From CAYFPS01 sp964345075 (GTDB taxonomy: Bacteria; CAIWAD01): a DNA stretch of 51,740 nucleotides. Below the pieces are notes generated by a model. The model searched no databases and was not told the DNA's origin. It saw only the letters and a list, made by a program, of their open reading frames with translations. Each line of letters begins with the position of its first letter. Position 1 is the first letter of the stretch. The stretch spans positions 1 through 51,740 of the forward strand of contig CAYFPS010000021.1 of the NCBI GenBank assembly GCA_964345075.1, read 5' to 3'. Shown here piece after piece: positions 44,070 to 51,740 of this stretch. The translations under genes were made by a program, and so were the position numbers.

Positions 44070-44103
44070 GATTTCTCCCCGTTTGTGGTGGCAGGGAGAC
44101 AAG

Positions 44104-44607
44104 TTACTTGAAGTGGAGGCTGATCTGAAAAAGGAAGGCGTCCAGGTTCATCTCCGGATTGGTGTTGGCATGCCAGGCTATGCCCAGTCCGAAGGAGGGA
44201 AAAGGCTTCATCACGAGCTCAGCGCCGCTGGACAGCCCGAAAGCCTTGACCGTTTCCTTGTAGTCCCACCATTCATTCGGATCATCGTTTCGCCTGCTGC
44301 CCGAGAGATAGCCGGGGCCCGCCTTGATGGCAAACTCCAGCCAGCGATTCTTCCAGATCGGGCCGGCTGTCAGATCCAGCAGGACCACATTGTTGGCCGG
44401 GCTTCCAAACAGGGAGATGTCCTGGTAGTTGGTAAAGCCAATCTGCCACTGGTAGTGCTTGAAGATGTCGTGTCGAAGGGCCAGGCCCAGCGCGCCATCG
44501 GGCATGCTGGCGCCGTTGCCCGGGCCCATGCCAAAGCGAAAGGAGCCGGGATGGCCTGCTGAAAGGGTCAGGGGGAGGACGAGGAGGAGAAACCGCAGGT
44601 GAATCAT
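44104..44607 (-). CDS. Small secreted beta-barrel-like protein
   Basis: A 167-residue protein with a signal peptide (1-17, cleavage near LSA). It has alternating aromatic strands (YQWQIGFTNYQDISLFG, WLEFAIKAGPGYLSG, FGLGIAWHANTN) and ends in Phe-Lys after FQISLHFK, consistent with an outer-membrane barrel. No family recognised. It may be co-expressed with the SDR gene 34 nt downstream. Confidence 0.7.
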   Translation of the reverse strand: MIHLRFLLLVLPLTLSAGHPGSFRFGMGPGNGASMPDGALGLALRHDIFKHYQWQIGFTNYQDISLFGSPANNVVLLDLTAGPIWKNRWLEFAIKAGPGYLSGSRRNDDPNEWWDYKETVKAFGLSSGAELVMKPFPSFGLGIAWHANTNPEMNLDAFLFQISLHFK

Positions 44608-44650
44608 GATAGAAACCTCAGCTAGTATTTACCTAAAGTCATAATTCAGT

Positions 44651-44690
44651 AAAAAAGAAAGAAGCTCCTGCATGATACATGCGGGAGCTT
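44651..44690 (-). terminator. Terminator after the formylglycine-enzyme-like gene
   Basis: AAGCTCC-T-GCATG-ATA-CATGC-G-GGAGCTT forms a 13-bp stem with one T-G pair. On the minus strand it is followed by CTTTCTTTTTT. Confidence 0.9.
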
Positions 44691-44716
44691 GTATATTACT
44701 GCAATTACTGAGTGAA

Positions 44717-46024
44717 TTACTTCACCAATAGAAGCTTCTTCATATCACACTCCCCGCCTGCTTCAAGCCTGAGCAGATACATTCCGCTGGCCAACGCACT
44801 TCCGTCAAACTGCAGCTGATGCGGGCCTTGCCCTGCGGGGCCATCGTGCAGAAGTGCAACCTCCTGTCCGGCCAGATCAAAGACGGCCAAGCGTACATCG
44901 CCGGCAGTGGAAAGCTCAAAGGGAATGGTCGTCAGAGGGTTGAATGGATTAGGATAAGCCTCACCAAGCTGGACTCCTGTGGGGAGTTCTCTGGAAGGCT
45001 CTTCGACGGCTACATCAATACCAAGGCTGAAGCACATGCGAAATCCCCAGTAGGCATCCGTCTGTTCAGGGGTTGTATTGCTTCTGTCTGCACACCTGAT
45101 ACCAACTGAATTGCTCGTCCAAGCGCCGCCCTTGATCACTCGGGTGGTTCCCGATGCAGGACCAATGGGATCAACGACAGCTTCTGAAGTATAGGATTCA
45201 TGCCAATCATTCACCCATTCGCCGACATTTCCTGCCATGTCCTTCAGCCCAAGCTCGCTATCGCCATTAGGCCGAATCCCAACAGGCCCCGTCCACCCAG
45301 TACAGTAAACACTAGGATGAAAATTGCTTAAGGAACAAATAGGGCTTTGATTTCCCCACGGATAGCTTCTTTGATCTGGGTATCTGCCAGCATATTCCCA
45401 TTCAGCTTCAGTTGGCAGGCGGTAACCAAAGTAACCATATGGGTCGAGATCGTTTGCAATATCCCAATTACCATCATAGTATGGCTCATAACCTTCCATT
45501 ATACTCAACCAATCACAGAAACACGCGGCACCATACCAACTAACATAAGCTGCTCCATGATTAGCTGGATCATATCCATCGGGAAATGCCTCGCCGGGAC
45601 CAAAATCACCCCAATCATTTGAACTTGGCACCAATACAAAGCTACCAGATTGATAGCTGAAATCACTATTCCAATTCATTTCAATGATCTGTCGACCATG
45701 GGCATAAACAGCATTATCTAATACAATTACCATCCCATTATCATATGCCCATTGAAGTGCATCAATATACTGTTGATTTGTGATCTCTGTTTCACTCAGA
45801 AAGTAATCGCGAGTAAGGGTGACTTCATGTTCAGGTTCTGCAACGCCACTTTGGCCTTGGGTGAAGGTGCCAGCTGGAATCTGCACCATTGTTCCCGAAA
45901 AGTCCCGCATATCGCGTGCATCATTCACGGACCTTCCTGCAGCGCAATCCGGTGTTTCTGCCTGCATTGCGGAAGCATGAATGACGCAGAAAAGAAGAAA
46001 AGAAGAGTTCAAAATCTTGCTCAT
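44717..46024 (-). CDS. Secreted SUMF1/FGE-sulfatase-domain protein with sorting tag
   Basis: A 435-residue exported protein. Signal peptide 1-21. SUMF1-type domain (about 38-320): MVQIPAGTFTQGQ, VTLTRDYFLSETEITNQQY, GYRLPTEAEWEYAGR, GLKDMAGNVGEWVNDWH, and RVIKGGAWTSNS. The C-terminal tag (about 345-435), AYPNPFNPLTTIPFEL ... GMYLLRLEA ... KKLLLVK, is of the Por-type secretion kind. The SUMF1 fold is often a ligand-binding shell rather than an enzyme; the copper-site cysteines of true FGE are not evident. Codons in the first two thirds are AT-richer than elsewhere, and the tag is GC-richer, so the gene looks mosaic. Confidence 0.88.
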   Translation of the reverse strand: MSKILNSSFLLFCVIHASAMQAETPDCAAGRSVNDARDMRDFSGTMVQIPAGTFTQGQSGVAEPEHEVTLTRDYFLSETEITNQQYIDALQWAYDNGMVIVLDNAVYAHGRQIIEMNWNSDFSYQSGSFVLVPSSNDWGDFGPGEAFPDGYDPANHGAAYVSWYGAACFCDWLSIMEGYEPYYDGNWDIANDLDPYGYFGYRLPTEAEWEYAGRYPDQRSYPWGNQSPICSLSNFHPSVYCTGWTGPVGIRPNGDSELGLKDMAGNVGEWVNDWHESYTSEAVVDPIGPASGTTRVIKGGAWTSNSVGIRCADRSNTTPEQTDAYWGFRMCFSLGIDVAVEEPSRELPTGVQLGEAYPNPFNPLTTIPFELSTAGDVRLAVFDLAGQEVALLHDGPAGQGPHQLQFDGSALASGMYLLRLEAGGECDMKKLLLVK

Positions 46025-46061
46025 TTGGAGTTCTCCATTTTGTTGGGTTGCTATGAAACTC

Positions 46062-46793
46062 TCACTTCACCAAAAGCAGCTTCTTCAAATCACCCTCCCC
46101 ATCTGCCTCAAGCCTGAGCAGATAGATTCCGCTGGCCAAAGCACTTCCGTCAAACTGCAGCTGATGAGTGCCCCTCTCAGCAAGTCCATCATGCAGAATG
46201 GCCACTTCCCGTCCGGCCAGGTCGACGACAGCCAAGCTCAGGTAGCTGGTTGAGGTGAGTTCAAAGGGAATAGTGGTTACTGGGTTGAACGGATTGGGAT
46301 AGGCCTCACCAAGACGGAAACTGGCAGGAGCATCATTGGCATCGACAGCATCGATCGTCCTTTCAAGCAAGGGAAATGGATGTGCTGAAGGATGATTGTT
46401 GTACAAATCGTTCCAGCAACCGCCTTCACGCACATCGAAATGCAGGTAGTCCTCGCTGGAAATGGCGTTATTGGGTTCCCCGCTGCACCATTGCGCATAT
46501 TCGAATGGCTCGCCCGATAGCCAAATCCAGACGCCTTCCGCCATTTCATCTGTCGCACCTAACCAAAGATGGTTCCCTGAAAAGGTGTCGTGAACAAACT
46601 GGTTTTCAGATTCAGAGGTAATGCAGGCAAGAATTGCACCCTCGTCAAATGCATAATCTCTTGCCTGGTGCCATGTCATGGTGCTTTCACCCATCGCGTA
46701 CTCACTAGCACCAAATGGGTGCCAGACAAGCTCAGCTGAAACATGATGCGAAGCACCAAGGAAGAGCAAAACTGTCGCAAGGTTCAGATTCAT
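46062..46793 (-). CDS. Secreted C-type lectin-like protein with sorting tag
   Basis: A 243-residue exported protein. Signal peptide 1-20, then a C-type lectin-like domain (about 22-150): MTWHQARDYAFDEGAILACI, LWLGATDEMAEGVWIWLSGE, WCSGEPNN and CWNDLYNN, the usual carbohydrate or protein-binding fold. The C-terminal tag (about 160-243) is nearly the same as in the neighbouring SUMF1 protein at both protein and DNA level (YPNPFNPVTTIPFEL, GSALASGIYLLRLEA). Probably a surface adhesin or binding protein. It lies 37 nt before the SUMF1 gene, so one unit is likely. Confidence 0.88.
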   Translation of the reverse strand: MNLNLATVLLFLGASHHVSAELVWHPFGASEYAMGESTMTWHQARDYAFDEGAILACITSESENQFVHDTFSGNHLWLGATDEMAEGVWIWLSGEPFEYAQWCSGEPNNAISSEDYLHFDVREGGCWNDLYNNHPSAHPFPLLERTIDAVDANDAPASFRLGEAYPNPFNPVTTIPFELTSTSYLSLAVVDLAGREVAILHDGLAERGTHQLQFDGSALASGIYLLRLEADGEGDLKKLLLVK

Positions 46794-47159
46794 GAATATT
46801 CCTCATCCGCTTGAAATCAATATGTGCCAAAGCTGTAGCAAAGATATACGCAAACCTTAATGCTCTGCGCCAATTTTGCCTCTAAATGCACATTTTTCAG
46901 GAAGGCACAGCCCATTGCGCACTTACTGTCATTTGCCTTGGAATTCAGTACTACATGCTGTCTCTACTCAATCAAAAAGACATCTTTCCCCAATTCTCTT
47001 TGACCATCATCATGATATCCATATACAATCCCCGAAATCAGTCATGTCTTCAATAAGAGATCCATGAGCAGATAAGCTCAACCAGCAATTACATCCACCA
47101 CTCAATTTTCCTTACCTTGTTGATTCTTTCACCCCCGGAATCCAAAGCACAGGTGGAAC
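46794..47159. other. AT-rich intergenic region, divergent promoters expected
   Basis: About 366 bp of AT-rich DNA between the divergent lectin and carboxypeptidase genes. No convincing reading frame, RNA gene or exact promoter match was found. An AGGTGG ribosome site precedes 47160. Confidence 0.6.
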
Positions 47160-48659
47160 ATGCAAGCACTGGAAAAGCTCAAGCAGGAACTGTCGATTGT
47201 GGCCGACCTGAACGGCGCCGCAGCAGTTCTGGGGTGGGATCAGCACACCTACATGCCGGCAGGCTCACTGGAGCCCAGAATCCGCCAGATGAGTACGCTG
47301 GGTGAATTGTCACACGAGCGCATGTCCTCGCAGACCATGCGCAGCCTGCTGGAAGAGGCGGACGCCGCTCGCGACAGCCTTTCCCCCACCGATCAGGCGC
47401 TGCTGCGTGTGGTCAGACGGGATGTGGACAAAGCCACGCGGCTGCCTGCCGAACTGGTGCGCCGCCGCGCGGATCTGACCGGCCACGCCATGGACTGCTG
47501 GATGAAGGCCAAGCCCGCCAATGACTACAAGGCCTTCGAGCCACATTTGAAGAAACTGGTGCAGCTGTGCCGGGACGAGGCAGAGGCCTTTGGCTACGAG
47601 GAACAGCCTTACAACGCGCTGCTGAATCTATACGAGCCAGGCCTGCCAACAAAGCAGCTTGTGCAGGTCTTTGGCGAGCTGCGCGACGAACTCGTGCCTT
47701 TCTGCCAGCGCCTTTTTGAAAAGGTAAATGCGGTTGAGGATGACTTCCTCTACCGGGACTTCCCAAAGCAGAAGCAGTGGGATCTGGGCATCGATGTGCT
47801 GAAAGCCATGTACTATGACTTCAGCCGTGGTCGGCAGGATGAAAGCGCCCACCCCTTTACCACAGGCTTTGGCGTCAGTGATATCCGTGTGACAACCCGG
47901 ATTCATGAGGACGACTTCCGCGCGGGTCTCTTTGGCACCATGCACGAAGGCGGACACGCCCTCTATGAGCAGAATGTGGACCCGGCACTGGACCGGACGC
48001 CCCTGGCTGAGGGAACGAGTCTGGGCATTCACGAGAGTCAGAGTCGCCTCTGGGAAAACCTGGTGGGACGAAGCCGGCCTTTCTGGGAATTCTGGTTTCC
48101 CAAGGTCAAGGAGCTCTTCCCCACGCAGCTTGAGGGCATTGGCTTTCAGGCCTTCCACCGTGGAATCAACCGCGTCAAGCCCAGCCTGATTCGCATCGAG
48201 GCCGATGAGGTCACCTACAGCCTGCACATCTTCATTCGCTTCGAGCTGGAGCTGGCAATGCTGGCCGGTGAGCTGGACACCCGCGACCTGCCCGCTGCCT
48301 GGCGCGAAAAGTGCAAGGCTTATCTGGGCATCGAGCCGAAGTCCGACAGCGAGGGCTGCCTGCAGGACATGCACTGGGCCGATGGCACCTTCGGCTACTT
48401 TCCGACCTACGCGCTGGGCAACCTTTATGGCGTGCAGATCTTCAACTGCGCCCGCGCAGCCCTGCCGGCACTGGACGAGCAGCTGGCTTCCGGCGAGATG
48501 AAGCCGCTGAAGGACTGGCTGAGCGAAAAAGTCTATCGCCATGGCCGCTGTCTGGATCCTGCTGAACTGATGCAGCAGGTGACGGGCGCGGGCTTGAGCG
48601 TCAAGCCCTTTATGGACTACATTCGCGCCAAGTACACGGATATCTACGAACTTGACTGA
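47160..48659 (+). CDS. Metallocarboxypeptidase Taq (M32 family)
   Basis: Cytoplasmic zinc carboxypeptidase. The 499-residue product is of normal length. The zinc site is GTMHEGGHALYEQ (HEXXH), with the third ligand in GIHESQSRLWE. Other family blocks: LGWDQHTYMPAG near the N-terminus, HPFTTGFGVSDIRVTTR, and the C-terminal DMHWADGTFGYFPTYALGN. A single-gene unit; an inverted CAGGCC/GGCCTG pair (48660-48688) follows. Confidence 0.95.
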   Translation: MQALEKLKQELSIVADLNGAAAVLGWDQHTYMPAGSLEPRIRQMSTLGELSHERMSSQTMRSLLEEADAARDSLSPTDQALLRVVRRDVDKATRLPAELVRRRADLTGHAMDCWMKAKPANDYKAFEPHLKKLVQLCRDEAEAFGYEEQPYNALLNLYEPGLPTKQLVQVFGELRDELVPFCQRLFEKVNAVEDDFLYRDFPKQKQWDLGIDVLKAMYYDFSRGRQDESAHPFTTGFGVSDIRVTTRIHEDDFRAGLFGTMHEGGHALYEQNVDPALDRTPLAEGTSLGIHESQSRLWENLVGRSRPFWEFWFPKVKELFPTQLEGIGFQAFHRGINRVKPSLIRIEADEVTYSLHIFIRFELELAMLAGELDTRDLPAAWREKCKAYLGIEPKSDSEGCLQDMHWADGTFGYFPTYALGNLYGVQIFNCARAALPALDEQLASGEMKPLKDWLSEKVYRHGRCLDPAELMQQVTGAGLSVKPFMDYIRAKYTDIYELD

Positions 48660-48688
48660 CAGGCCCCGCGCCAAGCGCAAGTGGCCTG
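48660..48688 (+). other. Hairpin between carboxypeptidase and ilvE genes
   Basis: CAGGCC at 48660-48665 pairs with GGCCTG at 48683-48688, with GCG/CGC pairing possible inside. No T-run; it may be a Rho-dependent stop or mRNA-stability element. Confidence 0.4.
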
Positions 48689-48716
48689 ATTCACAGATAG
48701 ATCAACTGGAGGAAGC

Positions 48717-49787
48717 ATGACAGTCTTTCCCGTAGAGCGAGCGGCGACAAGTCGCAAATCCAGCATCGATTACGATAACCTGCGCTTCGGCGTCTACTTC
48801 ACCGATCACATTTTCGTGATGGATTACGAAGGGGGCAGCTGGGGCAGCCCGCGCATTGCGCCCAACGAAGCCATGGCCATTTCACCGGCCAACATGACCT
48901 TCCATTACGGACAGGCTGTCTTCGAAGGCCTGAAAGCCTTCCGCCACCCGAATGGCAAGATCAGCATGTTCCGCCCGGATCGTCACATCGCCCGTCTTGC
49001 GCGCTCCTGCAAGGCAGTTTGCATTCCTGAGCCGCCGGAAGATGTGGTAATGCAGGGCATCCATCAGCTGATTGAACTGGAAAAGGACTTTGTGCCAACC
49101 ACGCGCGGACACAGCCTTTACATTCGTCCCTTCATCATCGCCATGGACAACCTGCTGGGTGTGCACGCCAGCGCTACGTATCGCCTCATTGTGCTGCTGA
49201 GTCCGGTGGCCGCCTACTACCCGGAAGGCCTGAAGCCGGTCAAGTTGCATGTATCACAGCATCACAGCCGCGCGGCCAAGGGTGGACTGGGCATGGCCAA
49301 AACCCCTGCCAATTACGCGGCCAGCCTGCTGCCGGCCAAACTTGCCAAGGAAAAGGGCTACACGCAGGTGCTTTGGCTGGATGCCACCGAGCACAAATAC
49401 GTGGAAGAAGTGGGCACGATGAACATCTTCTTCAAGATCAATGGCGAATTGTATACGCCGCCGCTGGATGGTGATACAATTCTCGCGGGTGTCACACGGG
49501 CCAGTGTGATCGATATCTGCCGCAAGTGGAACATCAACGTTCACGAGCAGCGCATCAGTATTCAGCGCATTTTCGAGTATTACCATTCCGGCGAGCTGGA
49601 AGAAGTCTTTGGAACCGGCACGGCTGCCGTTATCAGCCCGGTTGGTCTGATCCATTTCAACAACGAGGAGATCATTCTTAACGACATGGAAATCGGACCC
49701 ACAGCCCAGAAGCTCTACGATGCCATTACCGGCATGCAGTATGGCGAGGCAGAGGACAGTTTCGGCTGGGTACAACCTGTCTGCTGA
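48717..49787 (+). CDS. ilvE: Branched-chain amino-acid aminotransferase
   Basis: PLP enzyme for the last step of Val, Leu and Ile synthesis. The 356-residue product is of the longer type: FHYGQAVFEGLKAFR, MFRPDRHIARL, GLGMAKTPANYAASLL with the PLP lysine, LWLDATEHKYVEEVGTMNIF, and LDGDTILAGVTRASVIDI. The start has GGAGG 5 nt upstream and a strong terminator follows, so it is a single-gene unit. Confidence 0.95.
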   Translation: MTVFPVERAATSRKSSIDYDNLRFGVYFTDHIFVMDYEGGSWGSPRIAPNEAMAISPANMTFHYGQAVFEGLKAFRHPNGKISMFRPDRHIARLARSCKAVCIPEPPEDVVMQGIHQLIELEKDFVPTTRGHSLYIRPFIIAMDNLLGVHASATYRLIVLLSPVAAYYPEGLKPVKLHVSQHHSRAAKGGLGMAKTPANYAASLLPAKLAKEKGYTQVLWLDATEHKYVEEVGTMNIFFKINGELYTPPLDGDTILAGVTRASVIDICRKWNINVHEQRISIQRIFEYYHSGELEEVFGTGTAAVISPVGLIHFNNEEIILNDMEIGPTAQKLYDAITGMQYGEAEDSFGWVQPVC

Positions 49788-49809
49788 AAGCATTATCAGA
49801 CATGACTTG

Positions 49810-49837
49810 AGGGCGGCCTGCGGGTCGCCCTTTTTTT
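49810..49837 (+). terminator. Terminator of ilvE
   Basis: AGGGCGGCC-TGC-GGGTCGCCCT stem followed by seven T. Confidence 0.92.
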
Positions 49838-49897
49838 GTGGATATGGCAGGAAAGGATGCCGATACCTGAAGTGTTCTGAATCACCAGAGGGGAGCC

Positions 49898-51619
49898 ATG
49901 CGCTTCATCGATCGCCTGCTTGGCGCAATTTTCGACAACATGAAAATCCGGCAGAAGTTGTTCTGGATCAACTTCATGCTGCTAGGCTCAACCGCCATTT
50001 TCATCTTTTTCTTCTTTCCGGCTGTGCAGAAGTGGCAGCTTGAAAACTACATCGATGAAAAGGCCGAAACCGTCACCCACCTGATGGCCCATGCCAGTGA
50101 AGAGAGTCTTCATGCAGGCGACAAGGCGATGATTCAGGAGGGCCTGGAATCCCTCAAGCTGAGCGAAACAGCCCGCTTCTGCCTGGTGATGGACGAAACC
50201 GACAAGGTCTACGAGAGCTGGACGCATTCTGCCAGCCTGAACCCCGACCGCTACATCAATCAGATTGATCACGCGCATCACGCCGAAAAAGGTGAGGTGA
50301 TCCTTGATGTGGTCGATGACCTGCTGCTCAGCCGGGCAACTATTTATCACGATGGTGATGAGCTGGGTGAAATCATCATTGGCACCGACCTCGAGCAGAT
50401 GAATCACGACATCTGGATCATGCGCATGGCAAGTTTGGGTGTGGCCGTTATCGGCATGACCACCGGCATGGTGATTTTTCTGATTGTGATCGCGCGAATT
50501 GTCAAACCGATCATTCAACTGGAGCGCGCTGCCGAGCGTGTATCACAGGGTGATCTGGATGTGCGTGTTACAGCAAAGACAAAAGATGAAGTTGGCGCGC
50601 TGGCTGGCACATTTACTTCCATGGTTGAGAATTTGCGCGACAACATGAGCTCCATGTCCGAGCAGCGAGACTACCTGAACAAGCATGTTGAAAGGCTGCT
50701 GTCCGCCATGGAGAGCTTTGCCAATGGTGATCTCTCGCAGACTCTCGAGGTGGAGAAAAACGACGAAATCGGACGCCTGATCGAAGGCTACAACCTCTCG
50801 GTTTCCAGCCTGCGCGAGCTTGTAACACACCTGATTGAGGATGGTGAAAGTCTGGCCCGCAGCTCGGGTGACCTGACACGGCTCTCCAGCGAGATGCTCT
50901 CCGAAGCGGAAGAAAGCGCATCAACCAGTGGTCGCATGAGTGATACAACCCGCCTGCTCAATGAGAACATTCAAAGTGTGGCCAGCGCAACCGAGGAAAT
51001 GGGTTCCTCGATCAACGAGATTGCGGGCAATTCCAGTGAAGCGGCGCGCAAAGCCTCGATGGCTGTGGAAGTAGCAACCGGGGCCAACGACAGCATTCGC
51101 GCGCTCGAACGCAGCTCGCAGGAAATTGGCGAAGTGGTCAAGGTGATTACCAGCATTGCCGAGCAGACCAACCTGCTGGCCCTGAACGCTACCATTGAAG
51201 CTGCGCGTGCGGGCAGCGCGGGCAAGGGCTTTGCCGTGGTGGCCAGCGAAGTCAAGGAACTGGCGCGCGAAACGGCCAACGCTACGGGTGAAATCGAACA
51301 GCGAATTCGCACGATTCAGCAGGATACGGCCTCCACCATTACAGCCATAAGCCGCATCAATGAAATCATTGGTGAAGTCAACAGCATTCAGGCCAGTATT
51401 GCCAGTGCGGTTGAGCAACAGGCGGCCACCACCAGCGAGATTGGCCAAAGCCTGGGCAGCGCCGCCAGCGGTTCTTCGGAGATCACGGGCTTTGCCGAAA
51501 CGGTCAGCCGTGCAGCGGACAATACCCGTACGGGGGCCGGTCGTACCGAGGACGAAGCCAGGCAGCTGTCGCAATTGGCTGCCGAGCTGCTGGAGCTGGT
51601 GAAGAAGTTCAAGATCTAG
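49898..51619 (+). CDS. Methyl-accepting chemotaxis protein
   Basis: A 573-residue transmembrane receptor. TM1 about 21-42, periplasmic sensing part about 43-175 (single helical/PAS-like module, ligand unknown), TM2 about 178-202, HAMP, a long helical bundle, and the signalling hairpin AEQTNLLALNATIEAARAG with GFAVVASEVKELA. Several Gln/Glu pairs could be methylated. No C-terminal CheR-binding pentapeptide. GAGGGGAG is the ribosome site. No che genes are near. Confidence 0.95.
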   Translation: MRFIDRLLGAIFDNMKIRQKLFWINFMLLGSTAIFIFFFFPAVQKWQLENYIDEKAETVTHLMAHASEESLHAGDKAMIQEGLESLKLSETARFCLVMDETDKVYESWTHSASLNPDRYINQIDHAHHAEKGEVILDVVDDLLLSRATIYHDGDELGEIIIGTDLEQMNHDIWIMRMASLGVAVIGMTTGMVIFLIVIARIVKPIIQLERAAERVSQGDLDVRVTAKTKDEVGALAGTFTSMVENLRDNMSSMSEQRDYLNKHVERLLSAMESFANGDLSQTLEVEKNDEIGRLIEGYNLSVSSLRELVTHLIEDGESLARSSGDLTRLSSEMLSEAEESASTSGRMSDTTRLLNENIQSVASATEEMGSSINEIAGNSSEAARKASMAVEVATGANDSIRALERSSQEIGEVVKVITSIAEQTNLLALNATIEAARAGSAGKGFAVVASEVKELARETANATGEIEQRIRTIQQDTASTITAISRINEIIGEVNSIQASIASAVEQQAATTSEIGQSLGSAASGSSEITGFAETVSRAADNTRTGAGRTEDEARQLSQLAAELLELVKKFKI

Positions 51620-51636
51620 CTGAGTGGGTCAAGGTG

Positions 51637-51740
51637 ATGTCAGACGTGGTGTCGGACGTGATGTCGGACGTGATGTCGGACGTGGTGTCGGACGTGGTGT
51701 CGGACGTGGTGTCGGACGTGGTGTCGGACGTGGTGTCGGA
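51637..51740. repeat. 12-bp tandem repeat at window edge
   Basis: Nearly nine units of GTCGGACGTG(G/A)T follow the chemotaxis gene and run off the window. It reads in one frame as a V-S-D-V repeat, starting from an ATG at 51637. I regard this as simple-sequence DNA unless a continuing frame is found downstream. Confidence 0.9.

Overview
The window looks like a chromosomal segment of a Gram-negative bacterium. It is moderately GC-rich (roughly 58-60% by eye), apart from an AT-richer patch at about 44.6-47.1 kb. Evidence for an outer membrane includes a LolA-like carrier, beta-barrel proteins, LspA, an EnvC-like factor and two secreted proteins. Those two end in a 'YPNPFNP' C-terminal sorting domain, which is typical of the Fibrobacteres-Chlorobi-Bacteroidetes (FCB) superphylum and related uncultured phyla. 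I infer an FCB-type lineage but cannot name it. One run of ten Ns (31057-31066) marks an assembly gap.

Layout. 1-300: tandem 136-bp repeat. 0.3-14.0 kb (minus): a long compact gene chain gcvT-comB-ftsK-lolA-like-flippase-like-BY-kinase-ispE-prs-rplY-pth, then hppA and a terminator. 14.1-22.0 kb (plus): EnvC-like factor, holB-ricT-metG, and a hybrid histidine kinase. 22.0-22.8 kb: a palindrome-bearing 274-bp tandem repeat between convergent genes. 22.8-25.6 kb (minus): hsp20-lon. 25.6-30.2 kb (minus): sigma-54 response regulator, a protein with one canonical and two receiver-like domains, an HDOD protein and dus. 30.4-34.1 kb: a small orphan protein, a DnaJ-like gene broken by the gap, a small protein behind a sigma-54 promoter, a beta-barrel protein, and a second sigma-54 promoter in front of a likely small RNA. 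34.1-42.4 kb (minus): yggS-yggT-divIVA-punA-ileS-dksA-like-lspA-rluD-like-NYN. 42.5-47 kb: membrane protein, simple repeats, SDR, small outer-membrane protein, and the two sorting-tag proteins. 47.2-51.6 kb (plus): M32 carboxypeptidase, ilvE and a chemotaxis receptor, followed by a 12-bp tandem repeat running off the end.

The main unexpected signal is a dispersed short word, GTGATAC (most often YGTGATACA). I counted 43 copies on the two strands by eye, against about 5-6 expected by chance. Copies occur in at least five reading-frame relations inside housekeeping genes, and many appear to force uncommon codons (GTA-TCA, ATA, ACA). Orientation is nearly balanced (25 versus 18). Density is about one per 1.2 kb, comparable to the DNA uptake sequences of Haemophilus and Neisseria. 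This suggests an undescribed uptake-type or other genome-wide recognition signal.

The second notable item is a pair of sigma-54 promoters (31811 and 33813) with identical spacing. One drives an unknown 100-residue protein. The other drives a roughly 100-nt terminator-ended transcript with no convincing ORF. Both lie a few kb from the NtrC-type regulator.
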